Of a DNA stretch of 34,898 bases, positions 15,001 through 26,200 are shown piece by piece. Made by a program: the position numbers and the translations under genes. Each line of letters opens with the position of its first letter. The first letter of the stretch is position 1. Below the pieces are notes generated by a model. That model saw nothing but the letters and a program-made list of their open reading frames with translations. It had not been told where the DNA came from and did not search any database. Source of the stretch: a virus; the IMG/VR virus record IMGVR_UViG_3300034096_001238, positions 1 to 34,898 of that record; one strand, given 5' to 3'.

Positions 15001-17252
15001 CGGCCGAGTCCTTCACGTATCACAGGGTTTTCCGATTTTTCCTCGGTCATCGGTACCTGCATCAGATACGGATCCACATCCTGTCCAATCGTGAAGTCTT
15101 TTATTCCTGCAGGCTTTCCCTCTTTTGTGTCCCAGTTCAATCTGAAGTGCCCGGGTACAAGACGGGAATAGAGCACATCCTCTACACCGTACTCTGACAA
15201 CAGTGCCTCCTTGTAGAACATTATCTGTGATTCATACCCTTCACGCTTCTTACCGAGGAACTGATCCTCAGCAAGGAGATCCGTGGAAGGGTCAAGGGCA
15301 TGCTTTCCCGGGGATATGAACTTGTAATCATATATCGCAGCTTTCCCATTTGAGAACAGGAACATCAGATCCATGGTACCTGCAGTGTCCTTATGGGCCA
15401 GTTGCACCTCAGGGAGTACGTCCACTTTACCGTTGGGATCGATCTCAGTCTGCTTCTTGTGCATGGCCAGCATGATCTTCTCGATCTCCTTCACGAACCT
15501 TGAGAACTGGACATCACTCAGTCCGGACATGGTCTTCAGTTCAGCCTTCGTAGGTACTTTACCATGGCCTAGATCAGGCATATTGAACTTGTCCCTGTGA
15601 ACCTCAGTGGCGAGTTTCATGGTGATGAACTTGGCAGCCTCATGCAACTGTGTGCCGGTCGTACGGAATCCTTCTGTGAGAGCCTCATTCCCTTTGTAAC
15701 TCGTATCCCTCATGGTCTTGAGGAATTCGATCTGATGTCTGTCAGTGGCCCTGAATGAGTATATCTTCCCTGAGCTGTCCTGATACCTTGCTATTATCCC
15801 TCCAGGGGCATTCTCCAACAGGAGATCACTTGTCTTCAATCCGGCCTTCTTCACCTCTTCCAAGGTCATCTCCAACTGTTTCAGAGAGGAATGCCTGTTC
15901 ACCACCCTATCACGTACAGCCGTTTGAGGGGTGCCCATTGAACGCATGATCTGTCCCCGGGTGAACTGCGACACCACTTCACGGTATTGTGTCATGTCCT
16001 TCCTGAACATGTCCAGAGCTGCCTGTTTGAAAGGGTCAGTATTTTCTGTACCGACATTGAACATCTCCTTCAATCTGCGCAACACCCTGTTCCACCAACG
16101 GGTGTTCCTGTCCTGTGATTCAACAGATACAGCCCCTTGGGATACGAACTTTTTGAATCCTTCTATATCTTGTTTAGTTCCTATTATATGTACATTTTCA
16201 GGGTTTTTAATCATTATTTCAATCCAACCGTCTTGAGAACTTTTCCAATCTCCTTTTGCAGGATTGACCACTGCTTTGATGATATTCCTATCATACTTAC
16301 TGTAAACACTTTCATCTAAAGTGCTCCATACTTCTTCAGGAAGTGTGTAGATTTCAGTATTAAAACTTCCAAAGGCTCTTGCAACAAGTTTGTTGTCTAC
16401 AAAACTGAATCCTTGATCTGTATCTTGACTTCCTAATGATTGTGTTCCTATGAAAGATCTATCGAACCTGTCAAAAGCCTTTTCACTACTATTGTAGTGG
16501 TAAACAATATTTTTTACTTTACTATTAGGGAAGATAGTATCCAGATATTGTGAGTACTGTTGTTGAGTCCCTATCTGAGACAGTTCTGGATTGGATGTGA
16601 ACACATCGGACACACCTGATTTTATTGTTCCCCTCACTCTGTTCAGAATGACCTTCGCAATAGCCTCATCAATGATGTCCTCCTGTGTATATCCGAGATC
16701 CTGATAATCCCTTGTCACCTGTTCGTATTCCGGTTCAGAGGTGATACGGTCACGCATGGAGGAATACAACGGATCTGAGGTGTCTTTGAGGGCCTGTACG
16801 TAGAAGTGGATCACTTCCTCAGGTAACTCACTCTCGTTTCCCTCAAGGTACTGGATCGAACGGTTGAGAAGGTCGGCTGCGGCCACTCCCTGTATCGGAT
16901 TCCCTTCCCTGTCACGGAGCTTGTCCACTACTGTCTCAGAAAGTCCTAATTGACGCATCACATTCCTCATGGAAGCGAGAAGTTCATTCTCCAGGGAATC
17001 CTGTATCTCAGGATCCACTCCGTCAATGCTCTTCAAGAGGTCATCATTCATCACCAGTTCCCCTTCACTGACCATGAAGGGTATGTCATCCGTACCATAT
17101 GCACGTGTGAGCTCCTGACCCATTCTGTAGGCTTCTGACATCAGCTCAGACTCAGTGGCATTCAATGTGAGCTGTCCACCGTCCTCTTTTACAAGATCCT
17201 TGGAGAGCAGTGTCTCACGTACATTGTGTCTTACCGAGCATTTTACGGACAT
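11976..17252 (-). CDS. 1758-aa multidomain late protein: ADP-ribosyltransferase-like and RecB-like nuclease domains
   Basis: A very long late protein, probably packaged in or ejected from the virion, as for neighbouring giant proteins of crAss-like phages. Seen in order: a helical N-terminus (1-225); an ADP-ribosyltransferase-like domain (about 228-375: VYHYN with H252, GFSFVDNKLVARAFG at 281-295, and a closing strand with E345); a RecB/Cas4-type nuclease domain (about 525-720: H537, E615, GTMD with D628, DYK with D642 and K644, QIMFY at 676-680); then about 1000 residues of mostly helical sequence without a recognised enzyme motif. Near the C-terminus is a hydrophobic stretch, ILGMMFMSMLLGAAF, followed by an acidic D-D-D-D-E. 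The mix resembles 'polyvalent' phage proteins. Its start overlaps the end of the RNA-polymerase gene by ten bases, so it is the last gene of the late operon. The coding call is secure; the domain calls vary in confidence. Confidence 0.85.
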   Translation of the reverse strand: MSVKCSVRHNVRETLLSKDLVKEDGGQLTLNATESELMSEAYRMGQELTRAYGTDDIPFMVSEGELVMNDDLLKSIDGVDPEIQDSLENELLASMRNVMRQLGLSETVVDKLRDREGNPIQGVAAADLLNRSIQYLEGNESELPEEVIHFYVQALKDTSDPLYSSMRDRITSEPEYEQVTRDYQDLGYTQEDIIDEAIAKVILNRVRGTIKSGVSDVFTSNPELSQIGTQQQYSQYLDTIFPNSKVKNIVYHYNSSEKAFDRFDRSFIGTQSLGSQDTDQGFSFVDNKLVARAFGSFNTEIYTLPEEVWSTLDESVYSKYDRNIIKAVVNPAKGDWKSSQDGWIEIMIKNPENVHIIGTKQDIEGFKKFVSQGAVSVESQDRNTRWWNRVLRRLKEMFNVGTENTDPFKQAALDMFRKDMTQYREVVSQFTRGQIMRSMGTPQTAVRDRVVNRHSSLKQLEMTLEEVKKAGLKTSDLLLENAPGGIIARYQDSSGKIYSFRATDRHQIEFLKTMRDTSYKGNEALTEGFRTTGTQLHEAAKFITMKLATEVHRDKFNMPDLGHGKVPTKAELKTMSGLSDVQFSRFVKEIEKIMLAMHKKQTEIDPNGKVDVLPEVQLAHKDTAGTMDLMFLFSNGKAAIYDYKFISPGKHALDPSTDLLAEDQFLGKKREGYESQIMFYKEALLSEYGVEDVLYSRLVPGHFRLNWDTKEGKPAGIKDFTIGQDVDPYLMQVPMTEEKSENPVIREGLGRIYRRLKELTPMGGKNMSNSAKAERDLLVKAIKELHNDSDLRWTMSDMDLVLNEVNRALNGEVMMTDNELGQAYSMLGLLEHLHTMLDAKVSEMPEDVQVEKREQLNTRLRKSLDLRMAVGNEYNGRVLKKNYDLSAVNIPTTLKDMLSSTGTVNNEILAYTANLLREREESAMTELNPHVQRFDDLRKGLEAWGKRNGKSLPEIYDMFLEDTGYGLSVLKVLSQEFKKERNSMLALYETQEPADVKKALEWMRSNYRIKDNAKELYERDLERTRGFLRERYISETSQGYQRGLERFIQQRDVWGSEEAWMSRDGHRYLELTPEKFEKAQSEKFRSIKDHPELMAWYDAWKEHMHMIDMMIPNESIRHNFMPSILADTGQVLMRGDNYLKYLKESVKRSLVVETDLDEQLGGSRVKVVPLKYIKPLRGNNGEIDPSLYSRDMFGALIQFTEEALRHRNLSDVEGEVMMLRQMLAQSKVHLNRKKGSRISDEVGLLERDPQAMRIFDALTDSKMYGVTFSEDDTFNFFGSEISKAKLLRLLMSSWSRVRMTGPVKGAAAAFIAGSFSTKAMFKGNPNYGENAYMDAVKMSIPDWAGGQGSRFAALSSWGDASSEPYRVIMERENRAHTASRVLDPIYGYYPLIPADRMLHSMAYVALLHNWAVNEKGEVKRLSELPEGTKSLAETLEVKDGRVVTEVDPAVITELRMIHQAEMRGITGSMALSDYAAYHHNIYLMAVMQFKGWMPGMAQARLGEMRYDRTTRRFFEGRYLGALKAAGARYSKENMDAELGGWALLESVARTAARAAMTLVMDTNYTILAAEKESVDKKGDWTAEKDRVYNERRERLKQEFTIFRATTTIPSLRKAFESEAEENRKFEEFLVMRQASVRSTMMEMRQILGMMFMSMLLGAAFDDDDELNYANRRTSDLLARVIMEMAQFINPIEFAKVMQQGIPIIGMLESIAWIANRGFQDTVDLLIEGGEVPPKKWKPSPLLKIAPGFNNLSWIAGID
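12033..12069 (+). terminator. Candidate terminator hairpin of the + strand operon, inside an opposing gene
   Basis: This hairpin begins 22 bases after the last + strand stop. Three stacked helices form it: 12033-12038 with 12064-12069 (one G-T pair), 12040-12042 with 12061-12063, and 12045-12048 with 12056-12059. A single bulged T and a small internal loop separate them, around a seven-base loop. No T-run follows. It lies within the C-terminal codons of the 1758-residue - strand gene, so it would be a rare case of a stop signal held inside coding sequence. The pairing is seen; the role is inferred. Confidence 0.3.
15095..15680 (-). other. RecB/Cas4-type PD-(D/E)XK nuclease domain
   Basis: Residues about 525-720 of the 1758-residue protein contain the full ordered motif set of this nuclease family: H537 in GTQLHEAA, E615, D628 in AGTMDLMF, the D642-Y-K644 of IYDYKF, and Q676-x-x-x-Y680. 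Spacing matches RecB-like nuclease domains (often annotated PDDEXK_1). All predicted metal-binding residues are present, so activity is plausible. Unlike Cas4 and AddB, no iron-sulfur cysteine cluster is visible. Confidence 0.78.
16128..16571 (-). other. ADP-ribosyltransferase-like domain in an A+T-rich island
   Basis: Residues about 228-375 of the 1758-residue protein. The pattern fits the ART domain of polyvalent phage proteins: N-I-V-Y-H-Y-N (histidine of the NAD site, H252), K-A-F-D-R-F-D, then G-F-S-F-V-D-N-K-L-V-A-R-A-F-G, then a late K-N-P-E-N-V-H-I-I-G strand preceded by E345, the likely catalytic glutamate. By hand count 16141-16560 has 140 G+C of 420 (33%), while the 60-base blocks on either side are 43-53%. 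The reading frame is continuous, so the island is an in-frame domain rather than an interrupting element. Enzymatic activity is inferred. Confidence 0.72.
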
Positions 17253-20200
17253 GGCAGTTCATCGTTAGTGTCAGGGGTACTTTCCACAGTAGCGGTCTGC
17301 GAAGGTAATGTCCTTTCAGCAAGGTTCAATAGGTGCCGGTGTGACTTGCTTGCAGGGACCAGTATCTCTTCCGAGGTACCTGTCCCGTTCTTTCTGAACA
17401 GTCTCAGCTCACGTTCCTGCTTCATCAGTCCTGTCCTGGCCTTATCCTCAAGACTGACATAGTACAGGCCAGTTGCAGTTTTTCCTTCGGCATCCAATGA
17501 GTATTCTGCAAGGTTCCTGTTCCATGTCTGATTGGCAACATAGCTGTCAAGGAAATCCTGAGAACTTGTTGTCACCATTGTCTGTGAAAAGTTCCTGTAC
17601 ACTCCCTGTGACCACTGTGCGAACAGTTCCCCGGGTATCATACTCAGTATCTCAAATGGTGAGTTCAGCATACCTGACTGTAGTATGGCAGTGTGCATGA
17701 TGTCCATTGCGAGTTCAGGATGCCTTTCGTATATCTCCATGAAGGAATCGTACAGAGCATCCTTGTCAGCCGGTTGCAATGATTTCACTGCAGGTCTTAG
17801 AGCGTCAGGAATAGTGGTATCAGACTGCAACTGAGGTATCATGCTGTTGATCCAGAAGTTGTATCTGAGATCCTCATACAAGCTGCCGTTTTGAATAGAT
17901 GCGATCTTTCTCGGTAGGGATCCTGTACCGTACATCAGTTCCTTCATCCTCCTTCCTACTACTACTCCATCAGCGTCAGGTATGTTCTGAAGTACCCATG
18001 TACGCAGTCCGGCCTCCACACGCTCAAGCTCTTTCACCGCATCGTCCATCGATACGTAGGAATCATCTTTGAGAAAGTTCCTCATCAACTCTGTACGTAC
18101 ACTGTCTGCCAATTCCATAGAGTCTGTGATGAACATGTCCTTGAACATGCCCGGTACATCCTCAGAGAACAGTTCCATGGGGTCAAGATAGGACTCGGAT
18201 ACTATCTTTTCCAGATTCGGGAACCTGTTGGAGGCAAGTACCTTCCTGTAGTTCATGACCATGTATTGTGCATGTACCTTGGATTTAGGGGCTTTTGTGT
18301 CGAATGACTGTGCATTGACGGCATTCCCGAGATCCTCTCCGAGGGCCATGTACACCAGAAGATCCCTCAACACCTGTCCCTGCATCTCTGACAACTGCTC
18401 ATTCCCAGGTTTCTTGATCTCCTCAAGACTCATACGTGACATCTTCTGCAACTGATCCAGTGTGAAGAAATATCTTGTTTTCCCCGGGTTCCTGTACCGT
18501 GTACTCAGTGTGACATAGATGTCATACTTGCTCTGGCTTTTCTTTCTTACTCTTAGGAACCGTGAGGTCTGTCTGTCGAGCTCATAAGTGAAATCACGTA
18601 CTGCAGGTTGGTTCATGAAGTAAGCGGTCATTTCCATCGGCACTCCTGCACGCAGTAGGAAACTGACGGCCGGAGCTGTTCTCTCCCCCGCATTGAGGAC
18701 ATGCAGTTCGAAATTGCTCGCATTGTCCACCGCTGAGTTGACATTCTGGGACATGCTGTTGGAAATGGTCATCCGTTTGGTGCCTTCTACTTTCCTGTTC
18801 ATCACAGAGGACAGACTCAGTGTATCTGTGACATCCTCGAATCCCTGGAAGTTGATCTGGGCATCTTTCTTCAGTCTCTTTTTCGGATTCCGACTCTTCA
18901 GTGCCTGTACCTGTTCTGTGAGATCTATCTGTAAACCGACCTTCTGTGCCTTGATGTGATGTGTACCTCCCAATGCGTAGATGCCCACTGTGGACTTGCC
19001 ATCGAATGCGGCCCTGCTCATTCTCATGATGTTCGGTAGGGATGTGGCAGTGTGAAGATTCTTGACATTGTCAAGGTCAGGGATCATCCTGTTCTTGGAG
19101 GAGTTCTCCATCAGATCCTTCTTCAGGGTCTTAATGAGATCGGTGTTCACTGGACGGAGGAATTCAGTGGCACGTGCAGGTATTGTTATCAGGTCCCGCA
19201 TAAGGTCCATCATCCTGTTCTCCAGAGCTGCATTCGTGATCACGTTCTCCAGTTCAATATCCGGATTGAGATTTCTCCAGGACTCGAAAGGCACCAGTCT
19301 GAGTGAGCCGTCCATGGAGGTGATCCAGAATTCGGCCAGACGGTCCCCGGCCTTTTCCATGCGCACCCTCAATTGCTCACGGGTCCTGATAGGTGTATCC
19401 GTATAGGCATTTCCGAAGAGGGTCTCTGTAAGGTTGTTCAACAGGGCAAGGTCTTTTTCTGAAGGTGCCTCCATCAACTCTGTCTGGAGCTTTTCCATCA
19501 GAACCTCATATGCTCTCAGTCTCTGTGCGGCCTCGTCATTGTACCATTCCTCTAATGAATTGAAGTATGGTACCGCTGACAACGTGCCGTCAGGATTGCT
19601 CCTGTGATTCCTGAAGTACATCACAAGTTTGTCGATGTCAAAGTCGGAACCTGACTTGATGAGGAGCATGTGAGGTATCATCACCACAGGACCTGCATGA
19701 TCCGGTAGGAATTCCACTATACGGATGGTCTCTATCGAGTGAAGACCGTCCGTTGGGATACGGATACCTATGGCTTCAAGCATGTTTGAAGGGGCTATCA
19801 ATTTTCCTTCAGACATTATTCCCTGAGGGGTGATGTTGAGGTCCCTGCCTACAAGATCCCTCATGAAGTTCGGTACCCTGACCTCTGCTACCCAGTTGCC
19901 TGTGGAAGGATTCTGATAGAAACCGAGACTGGTGTCTACGAGTTTTCCATCTATCTCTGCCACCTCATAGCCTGCTTCAGACATCTGTATGAGCTGATCC
20001 CCTCTTCTCTTCTGGCGTATGATCTGTTTGCTTATGCCTCCCATGAGCACACGTTCCATGGCCTTGGGATCCACGAACATCTCGAACTTCGGATCCTGGA
20101 ATGTACGTAGGGTCTTCACAGCACTCAGGAGGAATTCCCCTATCTCTTTCGCAGTGCCCTGTTCCTCAAGGAAGTCAAGCACCTTGGAGTAGGATTCTGC

Positions 20201-23200
20201 TGTCATTCCGTATCCTTCAGGTGTCCTTTCTATCTGCAATCTCCTGAGCATGTCATTCATGCCCCTTCTGACCAGTTCTGCACGTACTGTATTGAACTCG
20301 TCCACCATACGGGCAGCAGCTTCCATTCCGGGTATCACCTTACCCTGTTCAAAGAGATCTGCTCCGATGTGTGCCTGGGCCTGTACAGCATTCATGGTCT
20401 TCCCTTTGAAGGACTGACCTATCTTCTGCTGTGATCCGAAGTAGGCAAGGTCTATGTCCACACGGTTCCTTTCCTGAATGCCCTCATCATAAGTGACCAC
20501 TCTGTTCTTCTCCCGATGATGGTATCTCGCTTCCGGTACCTGCTTTCCGAACTTGAACGCAGATGGGATCACCACTCCATCGATCTCATTCTCCCTGAGG
20601 AATCTGAGCATGTTCAGGTAGTTTACATATTTTCTACCATTGAACTGACCGAGTGTCTCATCCAAGGGAACAGAGGACATCTTGAACATGGCCGGCACGT
20701 ATTTTCCTCCTACCATGGCAGGACCGAAGAACTGGAATTTCTCAGGGGCGAATGATCCTCCCTGTATCTTCGGAGAGATTCCCTGTACCATCTCCTGATA
20801 GGCCTCTTCCTTCTCAGCACTCCATTGCCCTGTACCCCATGAGGCCATTCGCATGAAGTCCGATGTGACCCATATGGTACCATCGGCCTTGTCAGTCACT
20901 CCTTTGCCCTCCTTGCCCTTCTTCTCATTGTAGGCATTTATGACCTCCTGTTCCTGTACGAAGCTTTTGAATGCCTCCAACATTTTCCTGTCCACTTTTC
21001 CACGGAATTCATCTATGGTGACGAATCTTCCTGTGGGGCGGGAAGTGTTCTGTCTACGGGGCAACCTTCCTCCGCTCGTTTCAGTCACATGTGTTATGAA
21101 GGACTGATCCGTGTCCATCATCATTTTCGGTCCGGGACTTCCTCCAAGACGTTTGAAAAGGGACACATACACTGCAGGATCTCCGAGGAATGCCTTGAAC
21201 ATCTCATTCTTCCCTATGAAATGCCTCAAGGAAAGATCAAGGACGATGTCATTGAACAGGTCCACGGGAAGTGTCGCATAACCATTCCTGTCACGTTTCA
21301 CTCGGGAGCCGTACGATCCGGGATCAAGGCCGAGAAGACGTACATTGTTCCCTTCCATCTCCACCAGTCTCATCTCAGCCAGGTACTCTGAGAGGATGCG
21401 TGCATCTGACAGCAGGTGCTGCTTCATATCGAGTATGATGGACTTCTCGGCATTTTCCGTGTTCAGGAAGGCTTTCACCGATGCACGTATCCTGGCTTCC
21501 TCTGCAACAGTGATGTCAGTTGGTCTTGAAGGCCTTGCCCCTGATATCTTCTTATCAATGACCGCCAATGTCTTCTCGCTCAACAGACCTTTGAACATCC
21601 TTAGTGAATGCTTGGCGTCCGGTACGAACTCTATGTGATCATAGTTGTAATGCATCCGTATGGCCTGTACGATCTCATCCTCAAGGTATCCTTTGAGAAC
21701 ATTCATTGTGCGTTCCTCCTCCAGGTTCATCTCTCCTACCGCAGGCAGTCTGTTCCATATCGGAAGTTTGGCACCGAGCTCTGTCCCTTTATCCGCAGGT
21801 CGTGGCATCACTGTCACTCCGTCCATCAGGGCGTTCACGTGCATCACAAGCAGGTCACCTGTGGAAAGCTTGGCCACCTTCTCCCCTGTCACACTTCCCT
21901 CAGCATCCTTGAGACCCTGAAGTATCACCACCTCCAATCCGAGAGGCACGTCAGGATTCTCTTTCATATGCTGGGCCACAAGAGAGTTCTCAGCGTATGA
22001 TGTGTACTCTGTGCTCAGATAGGACTGGTTGTAACTCCTGCCACCTGCCACTGCAAGGAAAGGAGGATCACTGACCGAGTACCGGCTTTTACCGTCCGCA
22101 GCAGTGTATCCGAGCTCTTGGGTGCGGGACCCGTATCTGAACTCAAGACGTGCAAGTCTGTTGGCCCTTCCCATCTCATCTGAACGGCTCCGGTCGAACA
22201 TGTTGATCTCACCTCCGGCCAGCGCAGTGGTCAGAATGGCATTCAGACTCTCTCTCAGGACCGTCCCTACTGTTTCCCCCTCGAAGGTGAGATTCTTGGG
22301 GGTCAATGCCTCGGGACGGGAGAATGTGATACCGAACACTCCTGCTATCTCTATCAGTTCTCTGGCGCTCTGTATCTTCGGTAGCCGTGCCAGGAGGTTA
22401 CTCATCGACTCAGGATTCTTTCCCTCAAGTGTCACCATCCTTGTAGGCACGAACACCATCTTGGAACCGTCCATCCTGATGAATTCCGGTCTCTTTGCCT
22501 GAAGGTTCTTCTTCCAGGTGTCCTTGATGTTCTCCTGTGTTCTCAACTGTGCAGGATCGATGGAGGATATTCTTCCATCAGAGGATACCAGTGTCTCGAA
22601 CGGTGCTATGACAGTCTTTCTCAATTGTGAGGAGATCTGTTGCCTGAACAGGTAGGCAGTGGTGTCGAGAGGAGCAGACTTGTCCCTGTTGATGTGATGC
22701 AGTTTCTCCAACCTTCTCAATACCTGCATGCCCCAAGGATGTACAGGATCAGTGCTCATCTCCTTTGCCCTTGACAGGATGTCCTTCCAGTCACGTGCAT
22801 CTTTCATGGCCACCTGTACAGCGTTAAGAACCTCTGTGAGATCGTACAGCCCGTTCATTCCATACCGTTCCACTCTTCCCTTCTTCACGATGGTACCGAA
22901 CAGGAATCTGGCCTCCTTGCCTGCCATGCCTATCACGCTCGTATCACCGAATTCCCTGTCCCAGTTCACGTCCTTCGAGGCGGCTTCCTCCTCTTCCTTC
23001 CCTATTGTCCGTTCGTCATCCTCTTTTCCCTCATTCTTTGCAGCCTCCCCTTCCACTTCCACGAATTTCATGTCCTGCAGATAACTGTTCAGCATGGACT
23101 TTATCCGAGCCACCTTGGTACGGTCTGACAGGAGTTCATTGATGTTCCGTCCTATCAGATCCAACTGACCTTTCAAGGCCTCCTTTTCCAAGGAACCCTC

Positions 23201-26200
23201 TGCAAGTGACCTGTCTTTCTCCACCAGCTTCTTCTGGAGGGAGACTGATGTGAGGGAGAGCAGTGTATTAAACTTTCCTCCAGGCAGTTGAGTCTCTGCG
23301 AATGCCTGATACACGTCCGCTATGGAGTGTATCCCTTTCTGCTGCAGTGTAGGATTACGGCCGTCCAGGTTGTCCAGATCAACCAGTGAGGCCATCTCTG
23401 CAAAGAACATGTGCTGAAAATCCCTCACCTGTTCCATGGACACTCCATCAGGACGTGTTCTCATGTAGACATCACTTCCTATGGCCCTGATAGGTGCAGG
23501 TACCGCATGCAGGAACCGACCGCTCTCCAATTCCTTGAAGAATCCGTCTATGCTCTTCACATCCGGATCGAACTCGAACCGGTCATTGAGATTGAATAGT
23601 CTTCTGAGCAGCAGTCGGATGGAATCGAAGAACCTCTGTATGATGTTCCTGTCGTCTGCAATACCTTCTTGTCCCACTTTCCGGGTCATACCTGAGAGAA
23701 GCCATTTTCTGAACTCCTCTGCCAGCCATTCATCTGCTTGAGTATCGGACATCGTATTGAAATTCACGATGTTGCCCAGGTAGTCCTGAACCTCTCCTTC
23801 AAGTTGTCTGACCTTTCCGTACAGCACTTTACGGTCATTGGGGGTCAGGACGTACAGGGAGACATTATGGAATGCCTCGTGATATACTCCCCCGGCCGGT
23901 GCGAATGAACTCAGCAGGACATCCCCGTATCCTCTCAGCTGGGCCACTGCAGGATCATCCAGCCTGCCGAGCAGTGTCTGTACGTGTGTCACCTGTATAG
24001 GGGTCATCTTCTGGGCACGTGCGATCTCCTCGGTGACCGACTCCTGTATGGCATTGAACACAGGACTGTCTGCCTGTATCGTACGCATGGAGGTCTCGAT
24101 GAGTATGGCCGTCATCACTTCCTCCTGCAGATCGGTGGAGAGATCACTGAAGTTGATGTCGCCTTTCATATTCTCAGTGAGGTACTCCAGACTGTAGTTC
24201 CCATCAGGTGACGGTGAAGGCTCTTCCAACACCATCTGCTCATTGTTCAGGTAGAAGGTAAGGGTCAGTCCATCCTCCTTGTCATAGATCAGACTATGGA
24301 ATCGTGGTTGTACCTTTTCAGAAGCTTCTTCTGTAGGATCGGTGACACCTTTTAAGGCCGCTATCGCTGCGGCATTGTCTCCAGTGAATACCACATCCTG
24401 CCTCTCTGAGGGTCCTCCTGCAGTATCCTCATCAGCAGGTGTCTCCTCGAATGCCCGACTCAATGCATCGATACTCCCGGCCATGGGATTCGGATCTGAC
24501 AATGTAGAAGGAGTACTTGCAGTGGTGACAATAGGTGTTGCAGCTCTGGGAGCCATATCCTGAAGCGCGACATTCCTGTCCACAGTTGAAAGACGTTCCT
24601 CTGACAGATCTGTTGAACTGTACACAAGGTATCCTCCCACGGATGCAGGGGTCAACTTGGAATCTGTCTTGTACGCTGACATCCTTGACATCACCGGCGC
24701 TTTTCCGTTCACAGGGGTCAATAGGAACTTGGTGTAATTCGGATAGGAGTCGATCACTTTCACTGTAAGGTCCTCCTTCAACTGTACCCTGTTCCAACTC
24801 TTATTACCTGCAAGGGTGTCAGCTTTCACATGATACCTCTTATTGGCAAGGAATTTCATGAAGGCCTCGTAGACATGGTTCTTGGCCTCGAAGTCGGCAA
24901 TGGTGATCTTTCCTTCCAGACCGAATATGATATGTGAGTTCTCAAGTCTGGACATTATCTGATACTCTGACGGGCTGTCCTTGTCCCAGTGCTCGTGGAT
25001 GATGTCACGTATCTGGGAACGGAGTGTGACCCCTTTCCAGAGATCCAGATCCCTTGCACCCTTCCGGGCAGTGATATGATCCACTCCGGCAGCACGTGCC
25101 TGCAGATAGGTCTTCAGCATCAGGTGGTACATCCTGGCCACGTTCACACTGTCCTCCTGTGACAGCAGTGATCTTTCCATAGGTATGTATCTTCTCCTCT
25201 TAGAATCATAGGCGAATACTTTTCCCACTCCTGCGACCACACTTCCTGTCGCTCCTGGGAATTCCACAACGGTCGATCTTGTTCCCTTGTCAGAGGTCGA
25301 TGGCATGGAAATCTTCAACGGTACTTCTGCGAGATCAATCACGGACATCACATCGTTGATAGGGAGAAGAGGGTTCTTCTTATCCCCTACTTTCGTTATA
25401 GGGACTCCTGAGCTGCCATGGAACGGTCTGATGAGCACAGGATTGTCAAGGGCAAGGAGTCTTTCACGCTCTGCCTTGTAACTGTTCAACATTTTTTTCT
25501 TCCCATCCTCACTCAATTGATTGAGGTCATGGAAACGTGGAGTGCCTTTTGAGGTCTCAAGGTCAGCGTCCATCATACTCGCGTAGATGAACTTGCCCTC
25601 TTCAAGTATGAGTTCGTAGGAACCGTCCGCTGATACTCTCACAGGCACCATCTTGAGCTCCTGTGATTCCGTCTCCCCTTCTTTCAGGTAGAATGTACCT
25701 GCCATTCTCTCCTTGAGGGCATCTGGTACACTCCTTTCAGAAAATACGAGCATCCTGGTGGTTTTGGACTCTATCCAGTTGTCCATGTCCTCAGGGTTCT
25801 GAAGCCACTTGTACCATCGTATGATGTTGTCCACCCTGTCCAGTTGCACCTGCTCCTCCTGTGTACGGTCCTTTATCGCAGATAGCTGCTTGTGCCTGTT
25901 TATGGCGGCTGAGTGACTCTGTGAGGTACTCTTATGGAAGCCTATGTCAATGGAAGGTAGGAATCTTCCAGGACGCTCGGCATCGATCAGGGCATCGAAG
26001 TCCTCCTCTGCATTCTCTGCAGTGAAAGGCATCTCCTCCACTTCACTCATATCACTCATGTCAGGGGCCGCCATCACTCTCTGAAAGACATCCACCATAC
26101 GTACCCGCATGTAGTCCCTTCTGATCGTATCGGATTCTCTCTGTATCTCTGCCAGTTCCGCAGTGTACTTCTCCATGTTCGACAGCAGTTCATCCCTGAG

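Noticed and set aside
14463-15197. A 244-codon open frame on the + strand opposite the 1758-residue gene
   Set aside because: Same reason: antisense to a well-supported gene, with a composition rich in His, Cys and Phe and no family resemblance.
16128-16571. The A+T-rich stretch as an inserted intron, homing endonuclease gene or insertion sequence
   Set aside because: The reading frame continues without a stop and encodes a coherent ART-like domain. I saw no direct repeats at its edges and no endonuclease or transposase motifs.
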